This document shows, in pieces, positions 19,273 through 28,462 of a stretch of DNA of 64,000 bases (position 1 is the stretch's first letter; each line of letters opens with the position of its first letter). The translations under genes and the position numbers were made by a program. This stretch comes from Polaribacter marinus (GTDB lineage Bacteria > Bacteroidota > Bacteroidia > Flavobacteriales > Flavobacteriaceae), in NCBI RefSeq assembly GCF_022662535.1, contig NZ_JAKQYM010000001.1, positions 558,001 through 622,000 on the forward strand. The letters are read 5' to 3'. Under the pieces are notes generated by a model. That model searched no databases. It was not told the origin of the DNA and was given only the letters and a program-made list of their open reading frames with translations.

Positions 19273-20334
19273 TTAAATTGAAGATAAAAATTCGAGTGTA
19301 TTTACTCCATCTGCATAATCCCAAAGTTGTGGATTTTGAGTTTCACCAAAAGCAATTTCATTTTCTATAAAACCTTTAGAAACGACACATTGAATTTTAT
19401 CTCTGTCTTCATATAACTTAATTTTTAAATCATCTAAGTTGTCGTAATATTCATAAAAAATAGTTGCAATAGGTGATGCATAACTTTCATCTTCTTTAAT
19501 CATTAAAAATCCATTTTCTAATAAATCAAATTCACTCATCAAATATACCGCTTTATTATAATCGTAATTATTGGCATATTTTGCATTGTTAATAAGATCT
19601 TTTTTAACATACATTCCGTTAAAGAAGTTATTAAAATCATATCCTTTCGGAACGTATAATTTTGAAACAGACCTACATCCTAATCCAAAATATTGAAAAA
19701 CATCATCAGATAATTTTTGCAAGTCTTCTTCTGTTTCATTCCCTGTAATAACAGCAACAGAATTTCTGCTTTTTCTAATAATATTGGGTTTGTTTTTAAA
19801 GTAATATTCAAAATAACGTGCAGTATTATTACTTCCGGTTGCTATAACAGCATCAAAATTAGTAAGTTTTTCTTCTGTAAATGTGATGTTTCCTTTAAAA
19901 CTTTCTTCAGCATATTCTAAATATTTGGCTAAAAAGGGTAATAAACTTTTATCGTTAGATGATTGTTTTACCAACACAGAATGTCCTGTAATTAAGACAG
20001 ATATAAAGTCATGAAAACCCACTAAAGGAATATTGCCAGCCATAATAATAGCAACTTTTTTAGGTTTGGTTATAGAGATGTTTTCTTTGGTAATCCAAGT
20101 GTTTAAGTTGTTTTTTGTTAATGTTTTAGACCAACTCTCTAAGGCAAATAAAAGGTTATCTCTGGTAAACCAAGAATTATTTTCTTGAGCAATTTTTAGT
20201 TGATGCTTAAATCCATCAAAAAATAACTCATTATGATCTATGTTGTCTTTTTTTTCTAGTTTATCGTTTGAAAATTGACTTAAAAAATCACCTAATTTTA
20301 CAAAAGCGTTAATTCTATTTTGAATACTATCCAT
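19273..20334 (-). CDS. LuxC-type acyl-CoA reductase family protein
   Basis: 353 residues, shorter than bacterial luminescence LuxC (about 480). The aldehyde-dehydrogenase-like core has KVAIIMAGNIPLVGFHDFIS, HSVLVKQSSND, an NAD-binding-type ATGSNNTARYFEYYF and the candidate catalytic Cys in YFGLGCRSVSKLYVP. The family reduces acyl groups to aldehydes, but no luciferase or fatty-acid transferase is nearby, so luminescence is not suggested. It heads the serC operon and diverges from a ferredoxin gene; the ferredoxin may be a partner or simply a neighbour. Real substrate unknown. Confidence 0.85.
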   Translation of the reverse strand: MDSIQNRINAFVKLGDFLSQFSNDKLEKKDNIDHNELFFDGFKHQLKIAQENNSWFTRDNLLFALESWSKTLTKNNLNTWITKENISITKPKKVAIIMAGNIPLVGFHDFISVLITGHSVLVKQSSNDKSLLPFLAKYLEYAEESFKGNITFTEEKLTNFDAVIATGSNNTARYFEYYFKNKPNIIRKSRNSVAVITGNETEEDLQKLSDDVFQYFGLGCRSVSKLYVPKGYDFNNFFNGMYVKKDLINNAKYANNYDYNKAVYLMSEFDLLENGFLMIKEDESYASPIATIFYEYYDNLDDLKIKLYEDRDKIQCVVSKGFIENEIAFGETQNPQLWDYADGVNTLEFLSSI

Positions 20335-20343
20335 TTATTTTGG

Positions 20344-20384
20344 TTGTCTATAATTTTGGCTTTATTTTTGCAATTGCAAAGGTA
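20344..20384. promoter_or_regulatory. Back-to-back promoters for ferredoxin (+) and LuxC-type operon (-)
   Basis: On the plus strand TTG (20344-20346) and TATTTTTG (20363-20370), 16 bases apart, fit the Bacteroidota promoter form and face the ferredoxin. On the minus strand TACCTTTG (20384-20377) fits the -7 box for the LuxC operon. The two -7 boxes are joined through a perfect 14-base palindrome TTTGCAATTGCAAA (20367-20380). Confidence 0.6.
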
Positions 20385-20404
20385 CAAAAACAGAAAAGAA
20401 AATT

Positions 20405-20755
20405 ATGGCAATTATAATAACAGATGAATGTATAAATTGTGGGGCTTGCGAACCAGAATGTCCAAATACAGCAATTTACGAAGGAGCAGATGATTGGAAA
20501 TATTCTGATGGAACAGATTTAACAGGAAATATTGTATTACCAAATGGTAAATCGGCAAATGCAGATGAAGATCAAGAACCTGTTTCGGATGAAGTTTATT
20601 TTATTGTAGCAGATAAATGTACAGAATGTAAAGGTTTTCATGATGAACCACAATGTGCCGCAGTTTGTCCTGTAGATTGTTGTGTTCCAGATGATGAGCA
20701 TGTTGAAACAGAAGAAGAGTTACTAGAGAAACAACGTTTTATGCATAATGATTAG
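20405..20755 (+). CDS. 4Fe-4S dicluster ferredoxin
   Basis: 116 residues, cytosolic electron carrier. Two cluster motifs: [12 protein letters not shown] at the N-terminus and [22 protein letters not shown] near the middle, the second with the longer insertion typical of the YfhL/FdxA-like group. A strongly acidic C-terminal tail ([15 protein letters not shown]) follows. Its partner is unknown; the divergent LuxC-type reductase and a shared promoter region make a redox link possible. ATG start; strong hairpin terminator follows. Confidence 0.93.
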   Translation: MAIIITDECINCGACEPECPNTAIYEGADDWKYSDGTDLTGNIVLPNGKSANADEDQEPVSDEVYFIVADKCTECKGFHDEPQCAAVCPVDCCVPDDEHVETEEELLEKQRFMHND

Positions 20756-20777
20756 TTATGTGTCTTAAATTTTGATA

Positions 20778-20815
20778 TTCATAAAAACCTCGAAGAAATT
20801 CGAGGTTTTTATGAA
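20778..20815 (+). terminator. Terminator of the ferredoxin gene
   Basis: Perfect 17-bp inverted repeat (20778-20794 with 20799-20815) closed by a GAAA tetraloop; core ACCTCGAA/TTCGAGGT followed by a T run. Confidence 0.9.
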
Positions 20816-20889
20816 TTATAGACTTTATACATTATTTTTATTAAATTAACTTCATTAAGAAATGTATGTTTTTTTATAAAACGATACAG

Positions 20890-20897
20890 TATATTTG
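20890..20897 (+). promoter_or_regulatory. Putative -7 box for ychF
   Basis: TATATTTG matches TANNTTTG and lies 70 bases before the ychF start. The -33 region is T-rich but has no clean TTTG, so this is a weaker call. Confidence 0.4.
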
Positions 20898-20967
20898 CAT
20901 TCTTAAAACTTAAGAAAGTATATTAATTAAAGTTAAAGACTTTCTTTTTTACGCAAAATATATTTAC

Positions 20968-22059
20968 ATGAAAGCCGGAATTGTAGGATTACCAAACGTA
21001 GGGAAATCAACTTTATTTAACTGTTTATCTAATGCAAAAGCGCAAAGTGCCAACTTTCCTTTTTGTACTATTGAACCGAATTTAGGAGTTGTAAATGTGC
21101 CCGATTCACGTTTAAAAAAGTTAGAAGAATTAGTTGTCCCAGAAAGAGTTCAAACTGCAACTGTAGAAATTGTAGATATTGCTGGCTTAGTCAAAGGAGC
21201 TAGTAAAGGTGAAGGATTAGGAAATCAGTTTTTAGCAAATATTAGAGAAACAGATGCCATTTTACATGTAGTACGTTGTTTTGATAATGATAATATTATT
21301 CATGTAGATAATTCTATAGACCCAGTTAGAGATAAAGAAACGATCGATTTTGAATTGCAATTGAAAGACTTAGAAACTGTTCAAAAACGTTTAGAGCGTG
21401 TAAAAAGAACCGCTAAAACGGGGAATAAAGAAGCACAAGCAGAACTGGTTGTTTTATTAAAAATTGAAGAAACTTTATTAAAAGGGATTTCTGTAAGAAC
21501 TTTAGATTTTTCTGAGAAAGAAATGGAGTTTGTACAACCTTTGCAATTTATTACAGCAAAACCAGTACTGTATGTTTGTAATGTTGATGAAGGCTCTGCT
21601 GTTTCTGGAAATGCTTATGTAGATAAAATTAAAGAAGCTGTAAAAGATGAAAATGCTGAAGTAATTGTTTTAGCTGTGGGTACAGAAGCAGATATTACAG
21701 AATTAGACGATTACGAAGAAAGACAAATGTTTTTGGCAGATATCGGTTTAGAAGAAGCTGGTGTTGCTAGATTAGTTCGTTCAGCTTATAAATTGTTAAA
21801 TTTACAGACCTATTTTACAGCGGGTGTAAAAGAAGTAAGAGCTTGGACAATTCCTATTGGTTCTACTGCACCACAAGCTGCAGGTGTAATTCATACAGAT
21901 TTTGAAAAAGGTTTTATTAGAGCAGAAACTATTGCTTACGAAGATTTTGTAGCTTATGGTTCTGAAGCGAAAGTAAAAGAAGCTGGTAAAATGAGAGTAG
22001 AAGGTAAGGAGTACATTGTAAAAGATGGAGATATTATGCATTTTAGGTTTAATGTTTAA
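20968..22059 (+). CDS. ychF: Redox-responsive P-loop ATPase YchF
   Basis: 363 residues, the standard length of the universal OLA1/YchF family, an Obg-like P-loop protein that prefers ATP and binds ribosomes. Visible: Walker [13 protein letters not shown] near the N-terminus, the family signature [13 protein letters not shown]3 region [17 protein letters not shown], and the C-terminal TGS domain ending with [12 protein letters not shown]. The NxxE-type change in G4 that gives ATP preference is consistent with YVCNVDE. ATG start. Monocistronic context with a lipoprotein gene 57 bases downstream. Confidence 0.97.
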   Translation: MKAGIVGLPNVGKSTLFNCLSNAKAQSANFPFCTIEPNLGVVNVPDSRLKKLEELVVPERVQTATVEIVDIAGLVKGASKGEGLGNQFLANIRETDAILHVVRCFDNDNIIHVDNSIDPVRDKETIDFELQLKDLETVQKRLERVKRTAKTGNKEAQAELVVLLKIEETLLKGISVRTLDFSEKEMEFVQPLQFITAKPVLYVCNVDEGSAVSGNAYVDKIKEAVKDENAEVIVLAVGTEADITELDDYEERQMFLADIGLEEAGVARLVRSAYKLLNLQTYFTAGVKEVRAWTIPIGSTAPQAAGVIHTDFEKGFIRAETIAYEDFVAYGSEAKVKEAGKMRVEGKEYIVKDGDIMHFRFNV

Positions 22060-22116
22060 TAGCTTGTAATCAATCTTTGGTACACAGCTAGTGTATTTTA
22101 TATAAAAAAAATAACT

Positions 22117-23304
22117 ATGAAAAATTTTTTATTCTTAATCATCTCCATTTTTTTTATGATTTCTTGTAGTAGCGTTAAAACTACACAAGAAGCTATCAGT
22201 AATGGAAATTATGATAAAGCTATTAATTTAGCTGTTGATAATTTAAAAAGCAACAAAGTAAAGAAAGGAAATCAACCATACGTACTTATGTTAGAAGAAG
22301 CTTATGCAAAAGCAACTTCTAAAGATTTAGACAGAATTAATTTTTTAAAAAAAGAGAGCAACCCAGAAAATATAGAAACTATTTTTGTCTTGTATGAAAA
22401 TTTAAAAAATAGACAAGAAGTTATAAAACCACTACTCCCTCTATCAATTCTTAAAGAAGGTAGAGATGCTAAGTTTCAATTTAATAATTATGATGATGAA
22501 ATCATAGCAACAAAAAATCAATTGTCAGATTATTTATATGCAAAAGCAAAAAAGTTATTTAATGCTGATAATAAGCTTGATTATAGAAATGCTTATGAAG
22601 ATTTAGAATATTTAGAAAGAATAAATCCTAATTTTAAAGACACTCGTAGTTTAATGGATGTTGCACATGAAAGAGGATTGGATTTTGTGTTTGTTTCTAT
22701 GAAAAATGAAACAGATAAAGTGGTTCCAAAAAGATTAGAAGAAGATTTATTAAATTTTGATACTTACGGTTTAAATGATTTATGGACCGTATATCATGGA
22801 AGAAAAGATCCTAATATAAATTATGATTTTGGGTTAGAATTAAACCTTAGAAATATTCAAGTTTCTCCTGAACAAGTAAGAGAGAAGGAAATTATAAAGG
22901 AAAAACAGGTAAAAGATGGTTATAAATATCTTTTAGATGATAATGGAAATCAAGTTCTTGATAAAAATGGAAAAAAAATTAAAGTAGATAAGTTTGTAAA
23001 TGCACGTTGTCAATTATATCAATTTACACAATACAAAACGGCAAAAGTTGTTGGACAAGTAATGTACATAGATTTCAATACAAATCAGCTAATACAAACA
23101 TATCCTATAGAAACTGAATTTTCTTTTCAGCATGTTTACGCAAATTATAAAGGCGATAAAAGAGCTTTAGAAAAATCTTTTTTAGATTTAACAACACAAC
23201 GTGTTGTTTCTTTTCCAAGTAATGAACAAATGATTTATGATACAGGAGAAGATCTAAAACAACGATTAAAAAATATTATTACTCGAAATAAATTTAGAAA
23301 TTAA
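22117..23304 (+). CDS. Lipoprotein of unknown function with TPR-like N-terminus
   Basis: 395 residues. Type II signal peptide with lipobox FMISC (Cys17). The region after it (TQEAISNGNYDKAINLAVDNL) reads like a tetratricopeptide-type helix pair, and the part to about residue 200 is helical. The C-terminal half contains a Lys-rich spacer and KVVGQVMYIDFNTNQLIQTY, suggesting a beta-rich domain. I do not recognise a named family; similar lipoproteins with this layout occur in Flavobacteriaceae. Probably periplasmic or outer-membrane anchored. ATG start, hairpin terminator directly after. Confidence 0.82.
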   Translation: MKNFLFLIISIFFMISCSSVKTTQEAISNGNYDKAINLAVDNLKSNKVKKGNQPYVLMLEEAYAKATSKDLDRINFLKKESNPENIETIFVLYENLKNRQEVIKPLLPLSILKEGRDAKFQFNNYDDEIIATKNQLSDYLYAKAKKLFNADNKLDYRNAYEDLEYLERINPNFKDTRSLMDVAHERGLDFVFVSMKNETDKVVPKRLEEDLLNFDTYGLNDLWTVYHGRKDPNINYDFGLELNLRNIQVSPEQVREKEIIKEKQVKDGYKYLLDDNGNQVLDKNGKKIKVDKFVNARCQLYQFTQYKTAKVVGQVMYIDFNTNQLIQTYPIETEFSFQHVYANYKGDKRALEKSFLDLTTQRVVSFPSNEQMIYDTGEDLKQRLKNIITRNKFRN

Positions 23305-23307
23305 AAC

Positions 23308-23344
23308 AAAAAAATCCCAATGAATATTCATTGGGAATTTTTTT
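23308..23344. terminator. Bidirectional terminator between two lipoprotein genes
   Basis: Stem TCCCAATGA/TCATTGGGA (23315-23323 and 23328-23336) with a 4-base loop, an A run on the left and a T run on the right. It separates convergent genes. Confidence 0.85.
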
Positions 23345-23351
23345 GTAGATT

Positions 23352-24137
23352 TTATTTCTGTATATAGTTTTTTGGAACCGAAAAGTGTTCTCTAAAATTT
23401 TCAATAAATTGTATATTGGTAATTTTTGCACTTCCAATTTTATTAGACATTCCTTGCTCTATGTTCCATTCATAAAATTCCCAATTGCTAGCAAAAGGAA
23501 CACCACTAACTTCTTTATAATTTAAATATTTAATTGCGTGAGGATCTGCTTCAGCGGCTTCTGTACTTTTATTAACAGTAACAATATAAGCAGCATGGTC
23601 TAAAAGGTTATTTTCTTTGTTAGCATACACAATATACCAATCATCTGGTGCGTCACCGATATTCTCTCCAAAGCTTAATTTTGCAGTATCAAAAGGGTTA
23701 TTTGTTTCTTTTGTTTTAAAATTATCATTCCACTTTGTACCATTATCACTTAATTTATAAGGAAAAAGGAAAAAATAATTCCACGTATAGGCATGAAAAC
23801 GAACTCCAGCGTTGTCTTTTAAACTTGGAGAAACAAAAATAGTTTCTTTGTTTACAAAAATTTCATCACCATTTTTATAAGTTATTTTTGCTATATCTGA
23901 TGTGGTAGAAATGCTCACTTTTGCATTGAAAACTTCATTTCCTCCAAATTCAATATTAGCCTCAAATTGTATAGCTTGGTGTTTTAAAAAACTTGCTTTT
24001 TTATGAGCTATTTCAATTTTATTTGAAAATGTTTTTTCTTTTTTTACTTCTTTAATTTGCTTTTCTGCTGCAGGTTTATTCTGACAACTTATTATAAGCA
24101 TTAAACTTATAAACAGGGTAGTAATTGATTTTTTCAT
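23352..24137 (-). CDS. DUF6503-like lipoprotein
   Basis: 261 residues with lipobox LIISC (Cys18), followed by a Lys/Glu-rich linker. The mature part is a beta-rich domain of the LolA/outer-membrane-lipoprotein-like type found in Bacteroidota (DUF6503 family, recalled from memory), with FLFPYKLSDNGTKWND, DDWYIVYANKENNLLDHAAY and SGVPFASNWEFYEWN as conserved-looking blocks. No catalytic residues are evident. It may bind lipid or another small hydrophobic ligand, but that is inference from the fold class. ATG start; stand-alone gene. Confidence 0.75.
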   Translation of the reverse strand: MKKSITTLFISLMLIISCQNKPAAEKQIKEVKKEKTFSNKIEIAHKKASFLKHQAIQFEANIEFGGNEVFNAKVSISTTSDIAKITYKNGDEIFVNKETIFVSPSLKDNAGVRFHAYTWNYFFLFPYKLSDNGTKWNDNFKTKETNNPFDTAKLSFGENIGDAPDDWYIVYANKENNLLDHAAYIVTVNKSTEAAEADPHAIKYLNYKEVSGVPFASNWEFYEWNIEQGMSNKIGSAKITNIQFIENFREHFSVPKNYIQK

Positions 24138-24231
24138 CTAAGGTTTTATATTGTTAATATAAGGTTTAATTATAAGTAATCGTTTATTTTTTGTAATCCT
24201 TACATATTTTTTGTTTTAGTTAGAAAACTAG

Positions 24232-25230
24232 TTAATTTCCTTTTATTCTTAACCACAATTCTGATAACAATTTTTGACCGTCTTGTTTGTTTTTGGGTTC
24301 TTCAATAAAAAAAGGAGTTCCATTGTCATCGACATCAATTTTATATTTAAAAACGAAATTGGTAGCATTTGGTTTTATACTTAGTGCACCAAAACGTAGA
24401 TCATTAAAATATAAATTATTTTTTTCTTTATTGATGATGTACCAACCTTTAGAAATGGCAATCATTCGTTTCATTTTTGGGTGATTTATTAAATCTCCTA
24501 AAAGATGATGGTTCTTAGGGTAACGAGAGAAATTTATTGAATTTTGATCAAAAAAGGAAGCATGTCCAATTAAAAAAGCATTGTCTGTTTCTACATTTGC
24601 AGTCCATAAAATAGTATTTAATGGTGTTGGTTTTGTTTCTATTTCTATGTATTGAATATTTTGAGCAGCCAATTCTTTGGTATAAGTTTGATAAGAAATC
24701 CATTTTAATATAAGAGTAAATATTAAGTAAGAACTGCTAATAATCAATCCACAATTATTATAAAAACGTCTTTTTTTAGAGGTCTTTTTTTGACGCATTG
24801 CTAAAATTAAAAACACTAAAAAAGGAAGAGTGTAAAGTGGATCTATAACAAAAATATTTTTAAAAGCGAGTCTTATATCTAAAGGCCAAAACAGTTGCGT
24901 TCCCCAAGTTGTTTGTGCATCTAAAAGAGGATGTGTTATAAAAGCCCAAAAGAAAAGCCAAGACCAATCTTTTTTGTTTTTATAGGCTTCGAATTGGCTA
25001 ACAATAAAAGCAGCAATAGGAGCAAAAAGAGCTGAGAAAAATATTGAATGTGTAAAGCCTCTGTGTATTTCTAATGCTGTAACTTTATCTGCAAAGAAAG
25101 AAGAAATAATATCTAAATCAGGAATTGTACCTGCAATGGCACCATAAAGCATTGCTTTGTTACCAATTTTTCTTCCTAAAACAGCTTCTCCAACTGCAGC
25201 TCCTAAAACTATTTGAGTTAATGAATCCAA
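24232..25230 (-). CDS. YdjM/DUF457-family membrane protein (metal-dependent hydrolase type)
   Basis: 332 residues. The start MDSLTQIVLGAAVGEAVLG and the motifs GTIPDLDI, HRGFTHSIFFS and FITHPLLDAQT (His and Asp in membrane-proximal loops) define the DUF457/YdjM family, annotated as inner-membrane metal-dependent hydrolases. About five hydrophobic helices occupy residues 1-170, and a soluble C-terminal part (about 175-332) follows. Biochemical activity is not established. TTG start at 25230: the family nearly always begins M-D-S-L-T, and no ATG lies nearby. Confidence 0.88.
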   Translation of the reverse strand: MDSLTQIVLGAAVGEAVLGRKIGNKAMLYGAIAGTIPDLDIISSFFADKVTALEIHRGFTHSIFFSALFAPIAAFIVSQFEAYKNKKDWSWLFFWAFITHPLLDAQTTWGTQLFWPLDIRLAFKNIFVIDPLYTLPFLVFLILAMRQKKTSKKRRFYNNCGLIISSSYLIFTLILKWISYQTYTKELAAQNIQYIEIETKPTPLNTILWTANVETDNAFLIGHASFFDQNSINFSRYPKNHHLLGDLINHPKMKRMIAISKGWYIINKEKNNLYFNDLRFGALSIKPNATNFVFKYKIDVDDNGTPFFIEEPKNKQDGQKLLSELWLRIKGN

Positions 25231-25303
25231 TTGATAATTAATTTATGTTGTAATCAAAAAAAATAGATCCTATAATTTTTATAGAATCTGTTTTTTTCTT
25301 GTT

Positions 25304-26389
25304 TTATCCTTTATAAAAAGGCAATTTTACGACCGTAGCCGGAATTGCTTTTTTACGAATTTGTATGTGTATTTGTGTTCCCGATTTAGAAAATAATCTA
25401 GGTACATATCCCATTCCAATTCCTTTTCCTAAACTAGGACTCATTGTTCCAGAAGTTACGTTTCCAATTATGTTTCCATTACCATCAACAATATCATAAT
25501 CATGTCTTGGTATTCCTCTTTCATTTAATTCAAAAGCCACTAAACGTCTTTCTGGTTTATGTTCTTTTTCTTTTGCTAAAGCTTCATGATTTACAAAGTC
25601 TTTGGTAAATTTTGTAATCCATCCTAAACCAGCTTCAATTGGTGAAGTAGTGTCATCTATATCATTTCCATACAAACAATACCCCATTTCTAAACGCAAA
25701 GTATCTCTTGCTGCCAAACCAATTGGTTTGATACCATAATCAGCACCTGCTTCAAAAACTTTTGTCCAGATTTGTTCAACTTCAGAATTCTTGCAGTAAA
25801 TTTCAAATCCACCAGAACCTGTATATCCTGTAGCAGAGATAATTACATTTTCAATTCCTGCAAAATCACCAATTTTAAACTTATAAAATTCAATTTCAGT
25901 TAAATCTAAAGAAGACAAAGATTGCATTGCTTCAACAGCTTTTGGTCCTTGTATTGCTAGTAAAGAATAATCTTCAGATAAATCTTTTAAATCAGCTTTA
26001 AATTCTTTATTATATGTAGAAATCCAATTCCAATCTTTTTCAATATTAGAAGCATTTACGACTAATAAGTATGTATTTTCTTTGATTCTGTAGCATATTA
26101 AATCATCTACAATTCCGTTGTCTTCATTAGGAAAACAGCTATATTGTGCGTCACCAATTTCTAATTTAGAAGCATCGTTAGATGTTACTTTTTGTATTAA
26201 TGCTAAGGCATTTTCTCCTTCAACCAAAAATTCACCCATATGGCTTACATCAAAAACACCTACAGATTCTCTTACTGTTAAATGTTCTGCTGTAACACCT
26301 TCATATTGAACAGGCATATTATAACCTGCAAAAGGGACCATTTTTGCTCCAAGATTTTCGTGAATTGAATGTAATGCAATATTTTTCAT
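25304..26389 (-). CDS. gcvT: Aminomethyltransferase, glycine cleavage T protein
   Basis: 361 residues, full length. In the glycine cleavage system it releases ammonia from the aminomethyl-lipoyl H protein and passes the methylene to tetrahydrofolate. Motifs: [63 protein letters not shown] and [21 protein letters not shown] and P protein genes are not in the window. ATG start. It diverges from the VF530/beta-lactamase operon. Confidence 0.97.
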   Translation of the reverse strand: MKNIALHSIHENLGAKMVPFAGYNMPVQYEGVTAEHLTVRESVGVFDVSHMGEFLVEGENALALIQKVTSNDASKLEIGDAQYSCFPNEDNGIVDDLICYRIKENTYLLVVNASNIEKDWNWISTYNKEFKADLKDLSEDYSLLAIQGPKAVEAMQSLSSLDLTEIEFYKFKIGDFAGIENVIISATGYTGSGGFEIYCKNSEVEQIWTKVFEAGADYGIKPIGLAARDTLRLEMGYCLYGNDIDDTTSPIEAGLGWITKFTKDFVNHEALAKEKEHKPERRLVAFELNERGIPRHDYDIVDGNGNIIGNVTSGTMSPSLGKGIGMGYVPRLFSKSGTQIHIQIRKKAIPATVVKLPFYKG

Positions 26390-26461
26390 GTATTAATATC
26401 TTAAAATTTTTGCTAAATTATTGAAAAATCAGGAATAAATGATTGCTAATAATTGTTAATA

Positions 26462-26496
26462 TTTTTGAAATGAAAAAAATAATAGCATTACATTTG
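26462..26496 (+). promoter_or_regulatory. Promoter of the VF530/metallo-beta-lactamase operon
   Basis: TTTTTG (26462-26467), a 21-base spacer and TACATTTG (26489-26496) fit the Bacteroidota consensus. Transcription would start near 26503, about 22 bases before the VF530 ATG. Confidence 0.6.
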
Positions 26497-26524
26497 ATAC
26501 TATTATAATTTTTTTAAAATAAAA

Positions 26525-26743
26525 ATGAGTACAGAACAACCCAATAATCCGTTACACGGAATAAAATTAGCAACCATGTTAGAGGAACTTTATAAAGAGT
26601 ATGGTTGGGAAGAGTTAGGATATTCTTTAAATATCAATGCTTTTAAAAATAACCCAACTTATAAATCTTCTCTAAAATTTTTAAGAACGACACCTTGGGC
26701 AAGAGAAAAAGTAGAGCAATTCTATTTAAAAAATATGTTATGA
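26525..26743 (+). CDS. VF530 family small DNA-binding protein
   Basis: 72 residues. [33 protein letters not shown] and [19 protein letters not shown] are the conserved segments of the VF530 (DUF2132) family, compact helical proteins named for a Vibrio fischeri structure and reported to bind DNA. The size is complete. Its stop overlaps the start of the beta-lactamase gene as ATGA, so the two are probably translationally coupled, although no functional link between them is known. Confidence 0.93.
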   Translation: MSTEQPNNPLHGIKLATMLEELYKEYGWEELGYSLNINAFKNNPTYKSSLKFLRTTPWAREKVEQFYLKNML

Positions 26744-27474
26744 GAGAAGCTCTTAGTTTAGTTGCTGTTTTATTGAGCCTTATTAGTTGTACTACAAAAA
26801 CGAATCATCAGACAATTTATAAAACAGATTCTTTAGTTATAGAGCAAATTACACCTCATATTTTTAAACATGTTTCTTATTTACAGACCGATGATTTTGG
26901 TTATGTTCCTTGTAATGGAATGATTTATATAACAGACAATAAAGCTTTGGTTTTTGATAGTCCAACAACTGATGAGGTTTCTAAAGAGTTGATAAAATGG
27001 ATTAAAACCTCTAAACAGTCTGTGATAAATGGCATAATTGTAAATCATTTTCATGACGATTGTTTAGGAGGGTTAAAAGAATTTCATAAACAGAATATAG
27101 CTTCTTATGCAAACAATCGCACTATAAATTTAGCTAGAAAAGATAGTATTACTGTTCCTTTATATGGATTTGATAAACGATTAGATTTGATGCTTGGTTC
27201 TAATAAAGTGATTACTCAGTTTTTAGGAGAAGGGCATACAAAAGACAATATAGTTAGTTATGTAGAAAGTGAAAACACACTTTTTGGAGGATGTCTGATT
27301 AAATCTTTAAAAGCTAAAAAGGGATATCTAGGAAATGCAAATATTTCTGAATGGTCTAGTACGGTTACTAAAGTAAAGGAAACATTTCCGAAAATAAAAA
27401 ATATCATTCCTGGGCATGGAAAAGTTGGCGATGCTGAATTACTAGATTATACCATTCAATTATTTAAACAATAA
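26740..27474 (+). CDS. Subclass B1 metallo-beta-lactamase, lipoprotein type
   Basis: 244 residues from ATG 26740; the frame is open upstream to 26695 but that part lies inside VF530. A type II signal peptide with SLISC (Cys17) predicts a lipid-anchored periplasmic enzyme, as in NDM. Zinc site 1: H103, H105 (NHFHDD) and H166 (GEGHTKDN). Zinc site 2: D107, C185 (GGCLIK) and H226 (PGHG). K188, three residues after Cys185, and N199 (GYLGNA) match the substrate-binding Lys and Asn of B1 enzymes. All ligands are present, so hydrolysis of carbapenems and other beta-lactams is expected but not proven. The C-terminus overlaps the convergent sterol-desaturase-family gene by 11 bases. Confidence 0.9.
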   Translation: MREALSLVAVLLSLISCTTKTNHQTIYKTDSLVIEQITPHIFKHVSYLQTDDFGYVPCNGMIYITDNKALVFDSPTTDEVSKELIKWIKTSKQSVINGIIVNHFHDDCLGGLKEFHKQNIASYANNRTINLARKDSITVPLYGFDKRLDLMLGSNKVITQFLGEGHTKDNIVSYVESENTLFGGCLIKSLKAKKGYLGNANISEWSSTVTKVKETFPKIKNIIPGHGKVGDAELLDYTIQLFKQ

Positions 27475-28402
27475 TAGAATTACTGCTATTTTCATTTCGT
27501 ATTTGTTTAATGGTCAAAGTACTTCCATCATGACTCCATCCAGGTGCTGCAAATGCATACATGAATTTATGATACCAGTTTTTAGATTTTTTCATATCAT
27601 TCCAAATATCTTTATATTCATGTGTTAAAATAACCAAAGGATTGTAAGAGTTTGGTGCATGAGTAACACCGTATTTAATATCAATATTTTCATCTAGCTC
27701 TTTCCAAGTTCCAAATATTTTGTCAAAAACATTTAGAAATCCCCCATGATTTTTATCCATATATTCTAAATTTTGAGCATGATGCACTTGGTGCATGGTA
27801 TGTGTGTTAAATATTTTATCAAAGAAACCTAATTTACCAATATAAACGGTGTGCAATTGAAATTGCCATAAGGCTTCAATTCCTAAGCAAACTACTAACA
27901 TTTCTGGAGGGAAACCAATGGCGGTAATCCACATATAAAAAAAAGGTTTGTAAAAAATAGTAAACCATCCATTTCTTACTGCAGTTCCTAAATTAAAATT
28001 ATCTGAAGAATGATGTACAATATGCGCTGCCCAAAGAAAACGAATATTATGGTTTTGTCTGTGGAACCAATAATAACTAAAATCGTCTAATAATTGACAG
28101 ATTAACCAAATGTACCAAGCGTATCCAAAAGATTCATATCCCATGATATTGGTACGAATTCCATCAACAATTGGATTGAAAATTTCATAAACAAAATTAA
28201 ATAGTACAATGGCAGCAATCGTTTTTGTTAAAGGAGCCAAAATAGCAGAACCAATACCCATTGTAAGGCTCGCAGCTAAATCTTTCCATTTATATAGTTT
28301 TTTATTTTCTTCTTTTTTATGATGTTTGCTATAGGTAAGTTCTACTAAAATTAGTCCTAAAAAACAAGGAACACCATACACTAGTGGGTTTGTGAAATCC
28401 AT
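27464..28402 (-). CDS. Sterol desaturase / fatty acid hydroxylase family membrane protein
   Basis: 312 residues with several membrane helices and the eight-histidine di-iron pattern of the family: YWFHRQNHNIRFLWAAH, VHHSSDNFN and HTMHQVHHAQNLEYMDKNHGG. These proteins hydroxylate or desaturate lipids using oxygen at a membrane-bound di-iron centre. KIFGTWKEL near residue 230 is also typical. The lipid substrate is unknown; sterols are not expected in this organism. ATG start. Convergent overlap with the beta-lactamase gene at its 3-prime end. Confidence 0.92.
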   Translation of the reverse strand: MDFTNPLVYGVPCFLGLILVELTYSKHHKKEENKKLYKWKDLAASLTMGIGSAILAPLTKTIAAIVLFNFVYEIFNPIVDGIRTNIMGYESFGYAWYIWLICQLLDDFSYYWFHRQNHNIRFLWAAHIVHHSSDNFNLGTAVRNGWFTIFYKPFFYMWITAIGFPPEMLVVCLGIEALWQFQLHTVYIGKLGFFDKIFNTHTMHQVHHAQNLEYMDKNHGGFLNVFDKIFGTWKELDENIDIKYGVTHAPNSYNPLVILTHEYKDIWNDMKKSKNWYHKFMYAFAAPGWSHDGSTLTIKQIRNENSSNSIIV

Positions 28403-28462
28403 TTATTACTTTAATCTTTAATCTTTAATTTTTATAAATGTAAGGCAATAATAGTAAAGAGG

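Noticed and set aside
19273..20334. Bioluminescence gene luxC
   Set aside because: No luxA, luxB, luxD or luxE nearby and the protein is about 130 residues shorter; the family is widespread in non-luminous Bacteroidota.
26695..26739. N-terminal extension of the beta-lactamase frame
   Set aside because: It lies inside VF530 and would bury the lipoprotein signal peptide.
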